Shown here: positions 16,562-25,186 of the stretch, in pieces
Layout: each line of letters begins with the position of its first letter
Numbering within the stretch: position 1 is the stretch's first letter
Assembly (NCBI GenBank): GCA_945957135.1
Contig: CAMFLK010000003.1
Location: 1-51,728 of the forward strand
DNA: 51,728 nt
Direction of reading: 5' to 3'
Source of the DNA: an uncultured Rhodospirillales bacterium
GTDB taxonomy: Bacteria; Pseudomonadota; Alphaproteobacteria; Acetobacterales; Acetobacteraceae
Position numbers and translations under genes: made by a program
Notes under the pieces: generated by a model
What the model was told of the DNA's origin: nothing
Seen by the model: only the letters and a program-made list of their open reading frames with translations
Database searches by the model: none

Positions 16562-17128
16562 TCAACCTTTCTCGATTCGCACGCTGCGCGGCAGGCAGGC
16601 CAGACGGTCCCGCGCGCAGAGAATGAGGTCCACGCCGCGCGGGAACAGCGCGTGGTTGGCCTCCCATGCCGCGAGAAACCCGGTGGGCAGGCCATCGACA
16701 TCCAGCGTCGCGGGCGCGCGCAGGCCGGGCCCGGCGAGGCGCAGGCGCTGCCCTGCGGCGAAATCCGCGACCTGCAGGATCACCGTCGCGGATTCGTCCG
16801 GCCCCTCGTCAGTGCCCGCGCGCAGCCGATCGAGCGCGGGAAGGCTGGCGGCGAGAACGAAATCGGCTTGCGATGCCTCCACCTCGCGCGGGCCGCAATG
16901 GAAACGGACCCAGTCCGTGGCGGCGGCGAGGGCGGGGTCGATCCACAGGCTGGTCTCGCTGTCCACCAGGGTGAGCAGCACCGCGGCGGTGGCGGCATGC
17001 AGCTTCGCAGGCGGCGGGCAGGCGGCGGCGCGGATGGCGCCGGGCCGGGCCATGGCGTCGAGCACCGCGCGGAAGCATTCCTGCGCGCCACCCACGGGAT
17101 CGGCGAAGCCGGGAAGATCGACGGTCAT
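16562..17128 (-). CDS. phnH: C-P lyase subunit PhnH
   Basis: A 188-residue structural subunit of the C-P lyase core. Family marks include the N-terminal DPVGGAQECFRAVLDAMARPG and the middle TLVDSETSLWID segment (about 52-63), with the C-terminal FPRGVDLILC (about 166-175) typical of PhnH. The start overlaps the phnG stop by 4 bp and the gene is followed after three bases by phnI. Confidence 0.93.
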   Translation of the reverse strand: MTVDLPGFADPVGGAQECFRAVLDAMARPGAIRAAACPPPAKLHAATAAVLLTLVDSETSLWIDPALAAATDWVRFHCGPREVEASQADFVLAASLPALDRLRAGTDEGPDESATVILQVADFAAGQRLRLAGPGLRAPATLDVDGLPTGFLAAWEANHALFPRGVDLILCARDRLACLPRSVRIEKG

Positions 17129-17586
17129 GACCGCATCGTCGCCATGGTGAAGAACTGCACCTGGGTGGCCGCCGCGCGCCGCGCCGCATCCTGCCGCCGC
17201 TTTTCCTGCGCGGCCGCGAGCGGGGTGATGACGCGTGCGGCCATCGCATCGTGGCGCGCGGGGTCCTGCAACGCCGCGTCGATCCGCGCCGCGAGCTCCG
17301 CCGCCTCGTCGTCGCGCCGGGCGATGGTGGCGTGGCCGACCTGCCCGGCCTCACTGCGGACGGTGCAGCGGGTGACGGCGATCTCGCCGAGATTGAAGGC
17401 GCCGCCGCCGCCGCCGATGCGCCCGCGCGCCATCACCAGCCCCACCTCCGGCCCGCGCAGGCGGATATGCGGCGGCAGGGCGGGGCAATCCGCCAGCAAC
17501 GCCCGCATGTCGCCGGCGCTGGCGCGTGCCAGCACCCGCATCCAGGCTTTTCGTTCAGCATTGGGATCGTCGGAAGCGGGGGTCAT
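17125..17586 (-). CDS. phnG: C-P lyase subunit PhnG
   Basis: A 153-residue subunit, first gene of the minus-strand operon. RKAWMRVLARA, then RGPEVGLVMARGRIGG and the FNLGEIAVTRCTV segment (about 63-75), are the standard PhnG motifs. In the core complex it contacts PhnI and is needed for the nucleosidase step. It is divergent from phnF with a 69-bp intergenic region holding the candidate operator and promoter. Confidence 0.93.
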   Translation of the reverse strand: MTPASDDPNAERKAWMRVLARASAGDMRALLADCPALPPHIRLRGPEVGLVMARGRIGGGGGAFNLGEIAVTRCTVRSEAGQVGHATIARRDDEAAELAARIDAALQDPARHDAMAARVITPLAAAQEKRRQDAARRAAATQVQFFTMATMRS

Positions 17587-17611
17587 CGGCGGTCCGCGTC
17601 AATCATCTGGA

Positions 17612-17648
17612 TGTCTAGACAACTACGCGCCGGACCCGTTAAGGTCAA
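17612..17648 (-). promoter_or_regulatory. Candidate PhnF operator and phnG promoter
   Basis: TGTCTAGACA at 17612-17621 is a perfect 10-bp palindrome in the phnG-phnF divergent region. Its core matches sites bound by HutC-subfamily GntR regulators (the NagR/YvoA site is TGGTCTAGACCA), and PhnF is of that subfamily. On the minus strand TTGACC (complement of 17643-17648) is followed after 17 bases by a weak -10, TAGTTG (complement of 17620-17625), so a bound regulator would cover the -10 and start region of the phnG operon. The palindrome is certain; the promoter is a weaker call. Confidence 0.55.
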
Positions 17649-17655
17649 GCCCAAC

Positions 17656-18423
17656 ATGCCATCGACCCCGGCCCTGCATCGTGACGTTGTGATGAAGCCT
17701 TCCGGCGCGGAGCGCGCCGGCGGGGTGGCGCTGTGGCGGCACATCGCCGCCACGCTGGAGGCGGAGATCGCCGCCGGCACCTGGGCGCCCGGCGCGCGCT
17801 TGCCCACGGAAGCGCAGATGGCCGCGCGCTTCGCCGTCAATCGCCACACCGTGCGCCGCGCGTTGGAGGAGATGGCGCGCAACGGGCTGGTGAAGGTGGA
17901 GCAGGGGCGCGGCAGCTTCGTCGCCGAATATGTGATGGACTACGCGGTGGGGCCGCGCACCCGCTTCTCCGAATGGATTCGGCGGCACAACAAGGAACCA
18001 TCGGGGAAAATCCTGGAACTTTCGGAAGTTCCCGCCGAGCGCGCGGTGGCCGCCGGCCTCGGCCTGCGCACCGGGGCGCGGGTGGTGCGCATGAAGCGGC
18101 TGGGCCTGGCCGACGGCAAGCCGGTCAGCCTGGGCCTGCATCATTTCTCCGCCACACGCTTTCCCGGCCTGCTCGCGGCGCTGGGCGAGGCGGGCACGGT
18201 CAGCGCGGCGCTGGCCCGCCAGGGCGTGTCGGACTACCGGCGCGAGGTCACGCGCGTCTCCGCCCGCATGCCCACGCCCACCGAGGCGGAGTTGCTGCGC
18301 ATGCCACGCATCCGCCCGCTGCTGGTGACGGAGAGCGTGAACGTCGATCAGAATGGCGCGCCGGTGGAATTCGGCACGGCCTGCTACCCCACGCCACGCG
18401 TGCAGATCATCTTCGAACCGTGA
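17656..18423 (+). CDS. phnF: GntR-family transcriptional regulator PhnF
   Basis: A 255-residue regulator of the HutC subfamily of GntR proteins. The N-terminal winged helix begins at about residue 23 (GVALWRHIAATLEAEIAAGTW) and contains PTEAQMAARFAVNRHTVRRA; the C-terminal UTRA ligand domain spans about 100-250 and ends PVEFGTACYPTPRVQIIFEP. PhnF regulates phosphonate operons and is divergent from phnG here, with the palindromic site between. I use ATG 17656 because AAGG lies about 11 bases upstream; ATG 17692 is possible but has no visible ribosome-binding site. Confidence 0.9.
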   Translation: MPSTPALHRDVVMKPSGAERAGGVALWRHIAATLEAEIAAGTWAPGARLPTEAQMAARFAVNRHTVRRALEEMARNGLVKVEQGRGSFVAEYVMDYAVGPRTRFSEWIRRHNKEPSGKILELSEVPAERAVAAGLGLRTGARVVRMKRLGLADGKPVSLGLHHFSATRFPGLLAALGEAGTVSAALARQGVSDYRREVTRVSARMPTPTEAELLRMPRIRPLLVTESVNVDQNGAPVEFGTACYPTPRVQIIFEP

Positions 18424-18431
18424 GGGCTCCC

Positions 18432-19595
18432 TTGGAAAGCTTGCAGATCACCGGCGGCAACGTTCTGACCCAAGAGGGATTCGCCCGCCGCGACGTGCTG
18501 GTGGAAGGCGGCCGCGTCGCGGCGCTCGATGGCGCGCGTGGCGGCGTGCCGTTCGATGCCGCGGGGTTGCTGGTGCTGCCCGGCATCGTCGATATCCACG
18601 GCGACGCGTTCGAGCGGCAGGTGCAGCCGCGCCCGGGCGTGGAGTTCCCCACCGACCTCGCGCTGGAGGAGACGGAGCGGCAGCTGCTCGGCAACGGCAT
18701 CACCACCGCGTTCCACGGCATCACCCTGTCCTGGGAGCCGGGGCTGCGCGGCGCCGAGGCGTGGCAGCGCCTGATCGCCGCCCTCGCCGCGCGGCGCTGG
18801 ACCTGCGACATGCGCGTGCATCTGCGCTGGGAAGCCTACAATCTCGACGCGCTGGACATGGCGCTCGCGGACATCGCGGCCGGGCGCGTGCATCTTCTGG
18901 CCTTCAACGACCACACGCCTAGCATCGTCGGCAAGCTGGAGCACGACGCCACCACGGCCACCTACAGCAAGCGCGCGGGCATGGAGATGGACGCGTTCCG
19001 CGCCCTCGCCCATCGCGTCGCCGAGCGGGTGGACGAGGTGCCGGCGGCCCTGGCGCGGCTGGCCGCGGCGGCGCGCGCGGCCGGCCTGCCGATGGCCAGC
19101 CACGACGACGACACGCCGGCCACCCGCGCCCATTTCCGCGCACTCGGGGCCCATATCTGCGAGTTTCCGATGGCGGAGGACGTCGCCGAGGCCGCCCGCG
19201 CGGCGGACGACGCGGTGATCATGGGCAGCCCCAACGTGGTGCGCGGCCGCTCCCATCTCGGCTGGGCCTCGGCCGCGCGGCTGGCGGAGGCCGGGCTGTG
19301 CACCGTGCTCTCCAGCGACTATTTCTATCCCTGCCTGCTGCAGGCGCCGTTCCGCCTGGCCGCGCGCGGGGTGCTCGATCTCGCGCAGGCCTGGGCGCTG
19401 GTCTCCGCCAACCCCGCCGCCGCCGCGCAGCTGGACGATCGCGGCAGCATCGCGCCGGGCAAGCGGGCGGACCTGGTGGTGGTGGACGCCTCCGCCGCCA
19501 CGCCGCGCCTGGTCGCCAGCATCGCCGGCGGCCGCCTGGCATGGATGGACGCCGCGGCATGGGAGCGCGCGGGGGCGGCGCTGCTGGCGGGATAG
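18432..19595 (+). CDS. Second PhnM-like amidohydrolase
   Basis: A 387-residue paralogue of PhnM. It keeps the family layout: VLPGIVDIHGDAFERQVQPR, LAFNDHTPSIVGKLEHD, ASHDDDTPATRAHF, GSPNVVRGRSHLGWAS and the C-terminal GSIAPGKRADLVVVDA. It differs from the operon copy at the metal-site region (HGDAFE rather than HTDNLE), so the substrate may differ. I take TTG at 18432 as the start: it follows the phnF stop by eight bases and GAGGG lies five bases before it. Its pairing with phnF puts it under the same likely regulation as the C-P lyase operon. Confidence 0.86.
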   Translation: MESLQITGGNVLTQEGFARRDVLVEGGRVAALDGARGGVPFDAAGLLVLPGIVDIHGDAFERQVQPRPGVEFPTDLALEETERQLLGNGITTAFHGITLSWEPGLRGAEAWQRLIAALAARRWTCDMRVHLRWEAYNLDALDMALADIAAGRVHLLAFNDHTPSIVGKLEHDATTATYSKRAGMEMDAFRALAHRVAERVDEVPAALARLAAAARAAGLPMASHDDDTPATRAHFRALGAHICEFPMAEDVAEAARAADDAVIMGSPNVVRGRSHLGWASAARLAEAGLCTVLSSDYFYPCLLQAPFRLAARGVLDLAQAWALVSANPAAAAQLDDRGSIAPGKRADLVVVDASAATPRLVASIAGGRLAWMDAAAWERAGAALLAG

Positions 19596-19597
19596 CA

Positions 19598-19614
19598 CGA
19601 AGGCGCCGCCTTCG
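19598..19614. terminator. Weak hairpin between convergent genes
   Basis: A perfect 7-bp stem (CGAAGGC with GCCTTCG) with a 3-base loop lies just after the phnM-like stop and before the convergent DUF155-like gene. There is no T-run on either side, so it is at best a weak or factor-assisted terminator. Confidence 0.3.
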
Positions 19615-19659
19615 CGCGAGGATGGAAGGCCCGAGCGTGGGAGCCCGCGCGGCACCCCG

Positions 19660-20781
19660 TCAATGCCGGAATAGCGCTGTCACCACCTCCATCATGATCA
19701 GCAGGATCACCGCGACTTCCATCACCTCCGACCGCGCGGACAGCGCCTCGTCGTAAAGGGCGGTGTAGGTGTCGCGGATGATCGCGAGCTTGCGGTCCAC
19801 CGCGGCGTTGATGGCGTTCACGCGCAACGTCTCCAGCGCCGCGGCATAGACGCGGGCGAGATAGACGTCCTCCGTCACCTGCAACGCGTTGTCCACCTTC
19901 TCCTTCAGCTCCGTCACCTCGGCGACCAGCGTGTGGAAGCGGCGCGCGAGGCCGGCATAGCGGCGGGAGGCGAAGATGTTCAGCCCGTCGCGCGCCTTCT
20001 CCACCATGTCGTACATGCGCGGCAATTCGTCGTCGAGCAGTTCGTCGTAGTAGCGCATTTCCAGCAGCTGGGCATTGGCGACTTCGAGAACGTCGGCCAC
20101 GTCGCGCTCGCCGCGCGGCTCGTAGAGGAAGGCGCGGTCCCAGGTCAGCACCGCCAGGTCGTCCTCGTAATAGGAGAAGCGGTGGCGCAGCAGATCGGCG
20201 CGGGCGCCGGCGGAGAGCGGGCGCTGCTCGCCGGACAGCAGGGGCACGAGGTCGAGCTGCTCGGCCAGCGCCGCCGCCTTCGGCGCGCCATCGAATTGCG
20301 TGACGGTGGCGATGAGGAAGTCCTCCTCCAGCACCTTCGGCGAGGCCTTGCGCAGGCTGCCGGCGATCGCCGCGCGCAGGCTGGTGAGCAGCCGGGGCCA
20401 GACCGGCGAATCCCCGCCCAGCAGCCGGTTCATGTCCTCCGCCAGCCGCTCGTACTCGGTCCAGGCGACATCCGTGGCCGGCACGCGCACGGCGAGGGTG
20501 ACGGCGCCGAAATCGTAGAGCCGGGCAGCCACGGCCGCCTCCACCTCGCCCGAGGCCAGCGCGAGCTTCACCGGGTCGAGCGCCACGGCGAGCGGGGGCA
20601 CACCGAATTCCATCGCCTTCGCCGGCGTGGCGGACAGCCGCGCGCGCGCCATGCGCCCCGCCGCCTGCGCGGCCAGCGCCGCCTCCGCCGCGACGAGGTC
20701 GATGGAATCGGCCACCTCGAACAGGCGCAGCGCGGTGACGTGGCCGGCGAGAACGCGCGGCGCGATCATCGGTTCAGCCAT
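19660..20781 (-). CDS. RMD1/YagE (DUF155)-like membrane-anchored protein
   Basis: A 373-residue protein. The C-terminal third is helical and ends in one transmembrane helix with the tail VMEVAVILLIMMEVVTALFRH-like segment (about 352-372), the arrangement of the DUF155/RMD1 family, whose members end in a conserved membrane helix with an inner acidic residue. The YYEDDLAVLTWDRAFLYEP region near 205-223 also fits that family. The biochemical role of bacterial members is not known. I start at MAEP (20781); this overlaps the upstream flavoprotein gene by 16 bp on the same strand, suggesting cotranscription. Confidence 0.7.
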   Translation of the reverse strand: MAEPMIAPRVLAGHVTALRLFEVADSIDLVAAEAALAAQAAGRMARARLSATPAKAMEFGVPPLAVALDPVKLALASGEVEAAVAARLYDFGAVTLAVRVPATDVAWTEYERLAEDMNRLLGGDSPVWPRLLTSLRAAIAGSLRKASPKVLEEDFLIATVTQFDGAPKAAALAEQLDLVPLLSGEQRPLSAGARADLLRHRFSYYEDDLAVLTWDRAFLYEPRGERDVADVLEVANAQLLEMRYYDELLDDELPRMYDMVEKARDGLNIFASRRYAGLARRFHTLVAEVTELKEKVDNALQVTEDVYLARVYAAALETLRVNAINAAVDRKLAIIRDTYTALYDEALSARSEVMEVAVILLIMMEVVTALFRH

Positions 20782-21953
20782 GCGATGGCTCCCTTGCCGG
20801 CGGCCACGCCGGTGCTGAAACAGGCTTGCAGCAGATAGCCGCCGGTGGGGGCTTCCCAATCCAGCATCTCGCCGGCGGCAAAGATGCCCGGCCGGTCGCG
20901 CAGCATGAAGTCCGCGTCCAGCGCGGCGAAGACCAGCCCGCCGGCGGTGGAGATGGCGCGCTCGATCGGCGCCGGGGCCGTCAGCGTCAGGGGCAGGGAT
21001 TTGATCAGGCGCGGCAGGGGTGTCGCGTCGCCGTCATGCAGCGCCTCCTGCACCAGCCCGATGGCGACCGGCGGCAGCCCCGCCGTCTTGCGCAGCCAGG
21101 TGGAGAGCGACTGGCCCCGCCGTGGCGCGGCGAGGCGGCTTGCCAGCTCGTCCTCGGCGAGGTCGGGCCGCAGATCGACACGCAGCACGGCCGGACCGTC
21201 CGCGGCGATGGCCTCGCGCAGCCTGGCGGCGAGGGCATAGACCGCGCCGCCCTCGATGCCCTGCTCGGTGATCACCGCCTCACCCCGCACCGAGGCATCC
21301 CCGAACCGCAGCGCGATGCGCTTGAGCGGCGTGCCGGCGAAGCGCGCGCGGAACGGCGCGGACCAGGCGATGCGGAAGCCGCAATTGGCGGGGCGCAGCG
21401 GGGCGATGGGCAGGCCGAGCGCCGTCCAGCCACCGTCCGACCCCAGCCGTGGCCAGGACGCGCCGCCGAGGGCGAGCACCGTGGCCTCCGCCCGCAGCAC
21501 CTCGCCGCCTTCCAGCAGCAGGCCGCCCTCGGCGTTCCAGCCCAGCCAGCGCGTGCGGGTGCGCAGCCGCACCCCCAGCCCGGCCAGCCGTGCCAGCCAG
21601 GCCCGCAGCAGCGGGCTCGCCTTGAGCGCCGTGGGGAACACGCGGCCGCTGCTGCCGGTGAAGCAGGTCTGGCCCAGCCCCTCCGCCCAGGCCACCACGG
21701 CGGACGGGGGAAAGGCGGCGATGGCCGCTTCCAGATGCGCCCGCCCCGCGCCGTAGCGCGCGAGGAAGGGCTCCATCCCCTCGCCATGGGTCAGGTTCAG
21801 CCCGCCGCGCCCGGCCATCAGCAGCTTGCGGCCGGGGCTGGGCATGCGCTCGATCACCGTGGTGGCGATGCCGGCGCGGGCGAGCGTTTCCGCCGCCATC
21901 AGCCCGGCCGGGCCGGCGCCGACCACCACCGCGCGGGGGGAAGGATCTGTCAC
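20766..21953 (-). CDS. HI0933/TIGR03862-type flavoprotein
   Basis: A 395-residue FAD protein. The dinucleotide-binding motif VVVGAGPAGLMAAETLARAG is at about 9-28, followed by the family segment GRKLLMAGRGGLNLTH (about 42-57) and, at the end, GIFAAGEMLDWEAPTGGYLL. These identify the HI0933-like NAD(P)/FAD-dependent oxidoreductase family (TIGR03862 subgroup), whose substrate is unknown. The start is GTG at 21953. It is divergent from the DUF599 gene with 42 bp between the starts. Confidence 0.88.
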   Translation of the reverse strand: MTDPSPRAVVVGAGPAGLMAAETLARAGIATTVIERMPSPGRKLLMAGRGGLNLTHGEGMEPFLARYGAGRAHLEAAIAAFPPSAVVAWAEGLGQTCFTGSSGRVFPTALKASPLLRAWLARLAGLGVRLRTRTRWLGWNAEGGLLLEGGEVLRAEATVLALGGASWPRLGSDGGWTALGLPIAPLRPANCGFRIAWSAPFRARFAGTPLKRIALRFGDASVRGEAVITEQGIEGGAVYALAARLREAIAADGPAVLRVDLRPDLAEDELASRLAAPRRGQSLSTWLRKTAGLPPVAIGLVQEALHDGDATPLPRLIKSLPLTLTAPAPIERAISTAGGLVFAALDADFMLRDRPGIFAAGEMLDWEAPTGGYLLQACFSTGVAAGKGAIAWLNR

Positions 21954-21995
21954 GGCGCCCTTATGCCCCAGCCTCGCCGGTTGTATAGGTGCGGA

Positions 21996-22724
21996 ATGGA
22001 TATTCCGCTGCTGCGCGTCATTCCGCCGCTCGACAGGTTCGCCCTTGTGCTGTTCTGCCTGTCCTGGCTGGGCTACGGCCCGGCCTTCCGCATGATCCGC
22101 CGCCGCTCGATCAATGCCGGGCTGCACGGGGTGCGCGTGCTGTGGATGCGCAGCGCCATCCTGCGCGACAACCGCATCGCCGATTCCTCGCTGATCGGCC
22201 ATGTCGTGCACAGCGCGAGCTTCCTCGCCTCCACCAATCTCATCGCCATCGGCGCGCTGCTCGGCGTGCTCACGGGCATCGAGCGCTTGCAGCCGGCCAT
22301 CGAGGGGTTGTCGCTCGGCGCCGTGGCCAGCCGGGAGTTCCTGGAGGTGAAGCTGCTGCTGCCGCTGGCCGTGCTGGTCCATGCGCTGTTCAAGACCACC
22401 TGGTCGCTGCGCCAGATGAACTACACGGTGGCGCTGATGGGCGCGATCCCGCCCGCGCCGGTGCCCGCGGAGCTGCGCGATCCGCTCGCGCTCGAGATCG
22501 GCGGCGTGCTGACCTCGGCGGTGACAGCCTACAATGCGGGCATCCGCTCCTACTATTTCGCCCTGGTCGGCCTGTGCTGGCTTGCCGGGCCCTGGGCGCT
22601 GATGGGCATGACCCTGGTGCTGGTCGGCGTGCTGCTGCACCGGCAGTTCGGCTCCGCGGTGTCCGGGCAGATGGAGCGGGCGTGGATGCTGGTCGATCAG
22701 GCGCACCGGATGCGCAAGCCATGA
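21996..22724 (+). CDS. DUF599 membrane protein
   Basis: A 242-residue integral membrane protein with about four predicted helices (roughly 12-30, 70-95, 115-135 and 180-215). WLGYGPAFR near the first helix and NRIADSSLIGHVVHSASFLASTN (about 60-82, family-typical) match DUF599. Function is unknown. Its stop overlaps the glpD start in an ATGA arrangement, so the two genes are translationally coupled; whether they are functionally linked is not clear. Confidence 0.85.
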   Translation: MDIPLLRVIPPLDRFALVLFCLSWLGYGPAFRMIRRRSINAGLHGVRVLWMRSAILRDNRIADSSLIGHVVHSASFLASTNLIAIGALLGVLTGIERLQPAIEGLSLGAVASREFLEVKLLLPLAVLVHALFKTTWSLRQMNYTVALMGAIPPAPVPAELRDPLALEIGGVLTSAVTAYNAGIRSYYFALVGLCWLAGPWALMGMTLVLVGVLLHRQFGSAVSGQMERAWMLVDQAHRMRKP

Positions 22725-24220
22725 GCGGAACGGTCGATCTCGCCATCATCGGCGGCGGCATCAACGGTGCCGGCATCGCGCGCGACGCGGCCGGGCGCGG
22801 TTGGCGCGTGCTGCTGTGCGAGCAGGGCGACCTTGCCGGCGCCACCTCCTCCGCCTCCACCAAGCTGGTGCATGGCGGGCTGCGCTACCTGGAGCACTAC
22901 GAATTCCGCCTGGTGCGCGAGGCGCTGCTGGAGCGCGAGGTGCTGTGGGGCATCGCGCCGCACATCATCCGCCCGCTGCGCTTCGTGCTGCCGCATCACG
23001 CGGGGCTGCGCCCGGCCTGGCTGCTGCGGCTCGGCCTGTTCCTCTACGACCATATCGGCGGGCGGAAGAAGCTGCCGCCCACCCGCGCCCTGCGGCTGGA
23101 TCGCGACCCGGCCGGGGACGCGCTGAAGCCCCGGTACACCCGCGCCTTCGAATATTCCGATTGCTGGGTGGACGACGCGCGGCTGGTGGTGCTGAACGCG
23201 CGCGACGCGGCCGATCGCGGCGCGGAAATCCTCACCCGCACCGCCTGCACCGAAGCGCGGCGCGAGGGCGGGGAATGGCGGCTCACGCTCGCCGGCGGGC
23301 GGCAGGTGCGGGCCCGCGCCGTGGTCAACGCCGCCGGCCCCTGGGTGGGCGAGGTGCTGCACGGGGTGATCCATACCGATACCAAGGCCAAGGTGCGGCT
23401 GGTCCAGGGCAGCCACATCGTGGTGCCGCGCCTGACCGCGCATGACCGCTGCTACATCTTCCAGAACGCCGACGGCCGCATCTTCTTCGCCATCCCCTAC
23501 GAGCGCGACTTCACGCTGATCGGCACCACCGACCGCGACTATCACGGCGATCCCGCCCAGGTGCGCATCTCCACCGAGGAGATCGCCTATCTCTGCGCCG
23601 GCGCCAGCGACTATTTCCGCGCCCCGGTCACGCCCGGCCAGGTGGTGTGGAGCTATTCCGGCGTCCGCCCGCTCTATGACGACGGCGCCAGCGCCGCCCA
23701 GGAAGCCACCCGCGACTACGTGCTGACGCTGGACGCGCCGGAGGGCCAGCCCGCCCTGCTCTCGGTGTTCGGCGGCAAGATCACCACCTTCCGCCGGCTG
23801 GCCGAGGCGGCGCTGGCCAAGCTGGCCCCCCACCTGCCCGCCGCCACCGGGCTGCAAGCCGGCTGGACCGGCGCCCACGCCCTGCCCGGTGGCGATTTCC
23901 CCACCGACGGCTTCCCCGCCCTGCTGGCCGAGCTCGCCGCCGCCGCGCCGTTCCTGGCGCCCGAGACCATTCACCGCCTCGCCCGCGCCTATGGCACCAA
24001 GACGCGGGTTCTGCTGGATGGCGCCCGGTCGATGGCCGATCTCGGCCGGATCGTCGGCGCCGACCTCACCGAGGCCGAGCTGCGCTACCTGCACCGCCAC
24101 GAATGGGCGCGCACGGCGGCGGATGTGGCGTGGCGGCGCGGCAAGCTCGGCCTGCGCCTCGCCGAGGCCGAGATCGCCGAAATCGGCCGCGTGCTGGAGG
24201 GGTTGGATGCAGCCGGCTAA
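22721..24220 (+). CDS. glpD: Aerobic glycerol-3-phosphate dehydrogenase
   Basis: A 499-residue FAD enzyme at the inner membrane that oxidises sn-glycerol 3-phosphate to dihydroxyacetone phosphate and passes electrons to quinone. The FAD motif IIGGGINGAGIARDAAGRG is at about 8-26, followed by SSASTKLVHGGLRYLEHYEF (about 44-63), the hallmark GlpD segment, and LIGTTDRDYHGDP near 270. Length is normal. No glpK or glpF is adjacent. It overlaps the DUF599 gene by 4 bp, and the damaged nitroreductase gene begins inside its 3' end (24207). Confidence 0.95.
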   Translation: MSGTVDLAIIGGGINGAGIARDAAGRGWRVLLCEQGDLAGATSSASTKLVHGGLRYLEHYEFRLVREALLEREVLWGIAPHIIRPLRFVLPHHAGLRPAWLLRLGLFLYDHIGGRKKLPPTRALRLDRDPAGDALKPRYTRAFEYSDCWVDDARLVVLNARDAADRGAEILTRTACTEARREGGEWRLTLAGGRQVRARAVVNAAGPWVGEVLHGVIHTDTKAKVRLVQGSHIVVPRLTAHDRCYIFQNADGRIFFAIPYERDFTLIGTTDRDYHGDPAQVRISTEEIAYLCAGASDYFRAPVTPGQVVWSYSGVRPLYDDGASAAQEATRDYVLTLDAPEGQPALLSVFGGKITTFRRLAEAALAKLAPHLPAATGLQAGWTGAHALPGGDFPTDGFPALLAELAAAAPFLAPETIHRLARAYGTKTRVLLDGARSMADLGRIVGADLTEAELRYLHRHEWARTAADVAWRRGKLGLRLAEAEIAEIGRVLEGLDAAG

Positions 24221-24897
24221 TGCGGCGGAAGCCGCCATCACCAGCCGCCGCTCGGTGCGCGGCTTCCTGCCCACCGCCATTCCCCGCGACACCATCGCGC
24301 ATCTGCTCGACGTCGCCGCCCGCGCCCCCAGCGGCACCAACATGCAGCCCTGGCAGGTGATCGCGCTGTCCGGCGAGGCGCTGGAGCGCTTCCGCGCCCG
24401 CATCTGCGACGCCTTCGCCACCGGCGAGGAAATGCCGGGCGGCGACCGGCCGTACTACCCCCACCCGCTGCCCGAACCCTGGCTGGCCCGCCGCCGGCGC
24501 ATCGGCTGGGACCTCTACGGCCATCTCGGCATCGCCCGCGGCGAGCACGACAAGATGCGGGCGCACATGCTGCGCAATCTCCGCTTCTTCGAGGCGCCGG
24601 TGGGGCTGATCTGCCTGATCGACAAGCGCCTGGAGACGGGCAGCTGGCTCGATTACGGCTTCTTCCTCGGCAACATCGCCACCGCCGCTCGCGCCCAGGG
24701 GCTCGACACCTGCCCGATGGCGGTGTTCGCCGAGTTCCCCCGCACCGTCCATGCCGCGCTGGGCATCGACCCCCGGGCTGGAAATCGTCTGCGGCATGGC
24801 GATCGGCCACGAGGACCGGACCGACCCCGCCAACCGGCTGGAAACGGTGCGCGAGCCGGCGGAAAGCTTCACGTCGTTTCGTGGATTCGAGGGGTAG
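24207..24897 (+). pseudogene. Nitroreductase family gene with a one-base frameshift
   Basis: The first 189 codons encode a normal FMN nitroreductase: AITSRRSVRGFLPTAIP, RAPSGTNMQPWQV (about 39-51) and DYGFFLGNIATAARAQGLDT. At 24770-24774 there is a run of five C. Removing one C restores the family C-terminus LEIVCGMAIGHEDRTDPANR and ends at a TAG at 24895-24897, giving 229 residues. As read, the frame instead gives an arginine-rich tail and runs to 24965, into the convergent lipoprotein gene. Such enzymes reduce nitro compounds or quinones with NAD(P)H. It could be a recent real mutation, slippage in the C-run, or a sequencing error. Confidence 0.85.
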
Positions 24898-24904
24898 GAA
24901 TCCC

Positions 24905-25186
24905 TCACATCATCGGCTGCACGCCGCCGCGCGGGGCCTGCCCGGTGCTCTGCAGGCAGCGCTGATAGGCCTGGCGGGTCACCACCTTGAGGTTCCACAC
25001 CCATTGCTCCTGCTGGCCATAGGCGGAGAGCATCTTGGCGCGCAGGTCCTTCACCGCCGGATCGTCATAGGCCGCATCGCGACAGTCCTTGTTCGGCATG
25101 TCGAAATCCTCGCGCAGCTGGTAGTTGTAGCAGCCCGCCAGGGCCAGCAGCCCGGCGACGGCGAACAGGCGCGTCGGTTTGCTCAT
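24905..25186 (-). CDS. Small putative lipoprotein
   Basis: A 93-residue protein. Residues 1-19 form a lipoprotein signal ending in the lipobox LALAGC, so Cys19 would be lipidated and the mature protein anchored in the envelope. The mature part has two further cysteines (in NKDCRDAAYDD and YQRCLQST) that could pair in the periplasm. I know no function. It overlaps the nudC stop by 4 bp, so it is in one transcript with it. Confidence 0.75.
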   Translation of the reverse strand: MSKPTRLFAVAGLLALAGCYNYQLREDFDMPNKDCRDAAYDDPAVKDLRAKMLSAYGQQEQWVWNLKVVTRQAYQRCLQSTGQAPRGGVQPMM

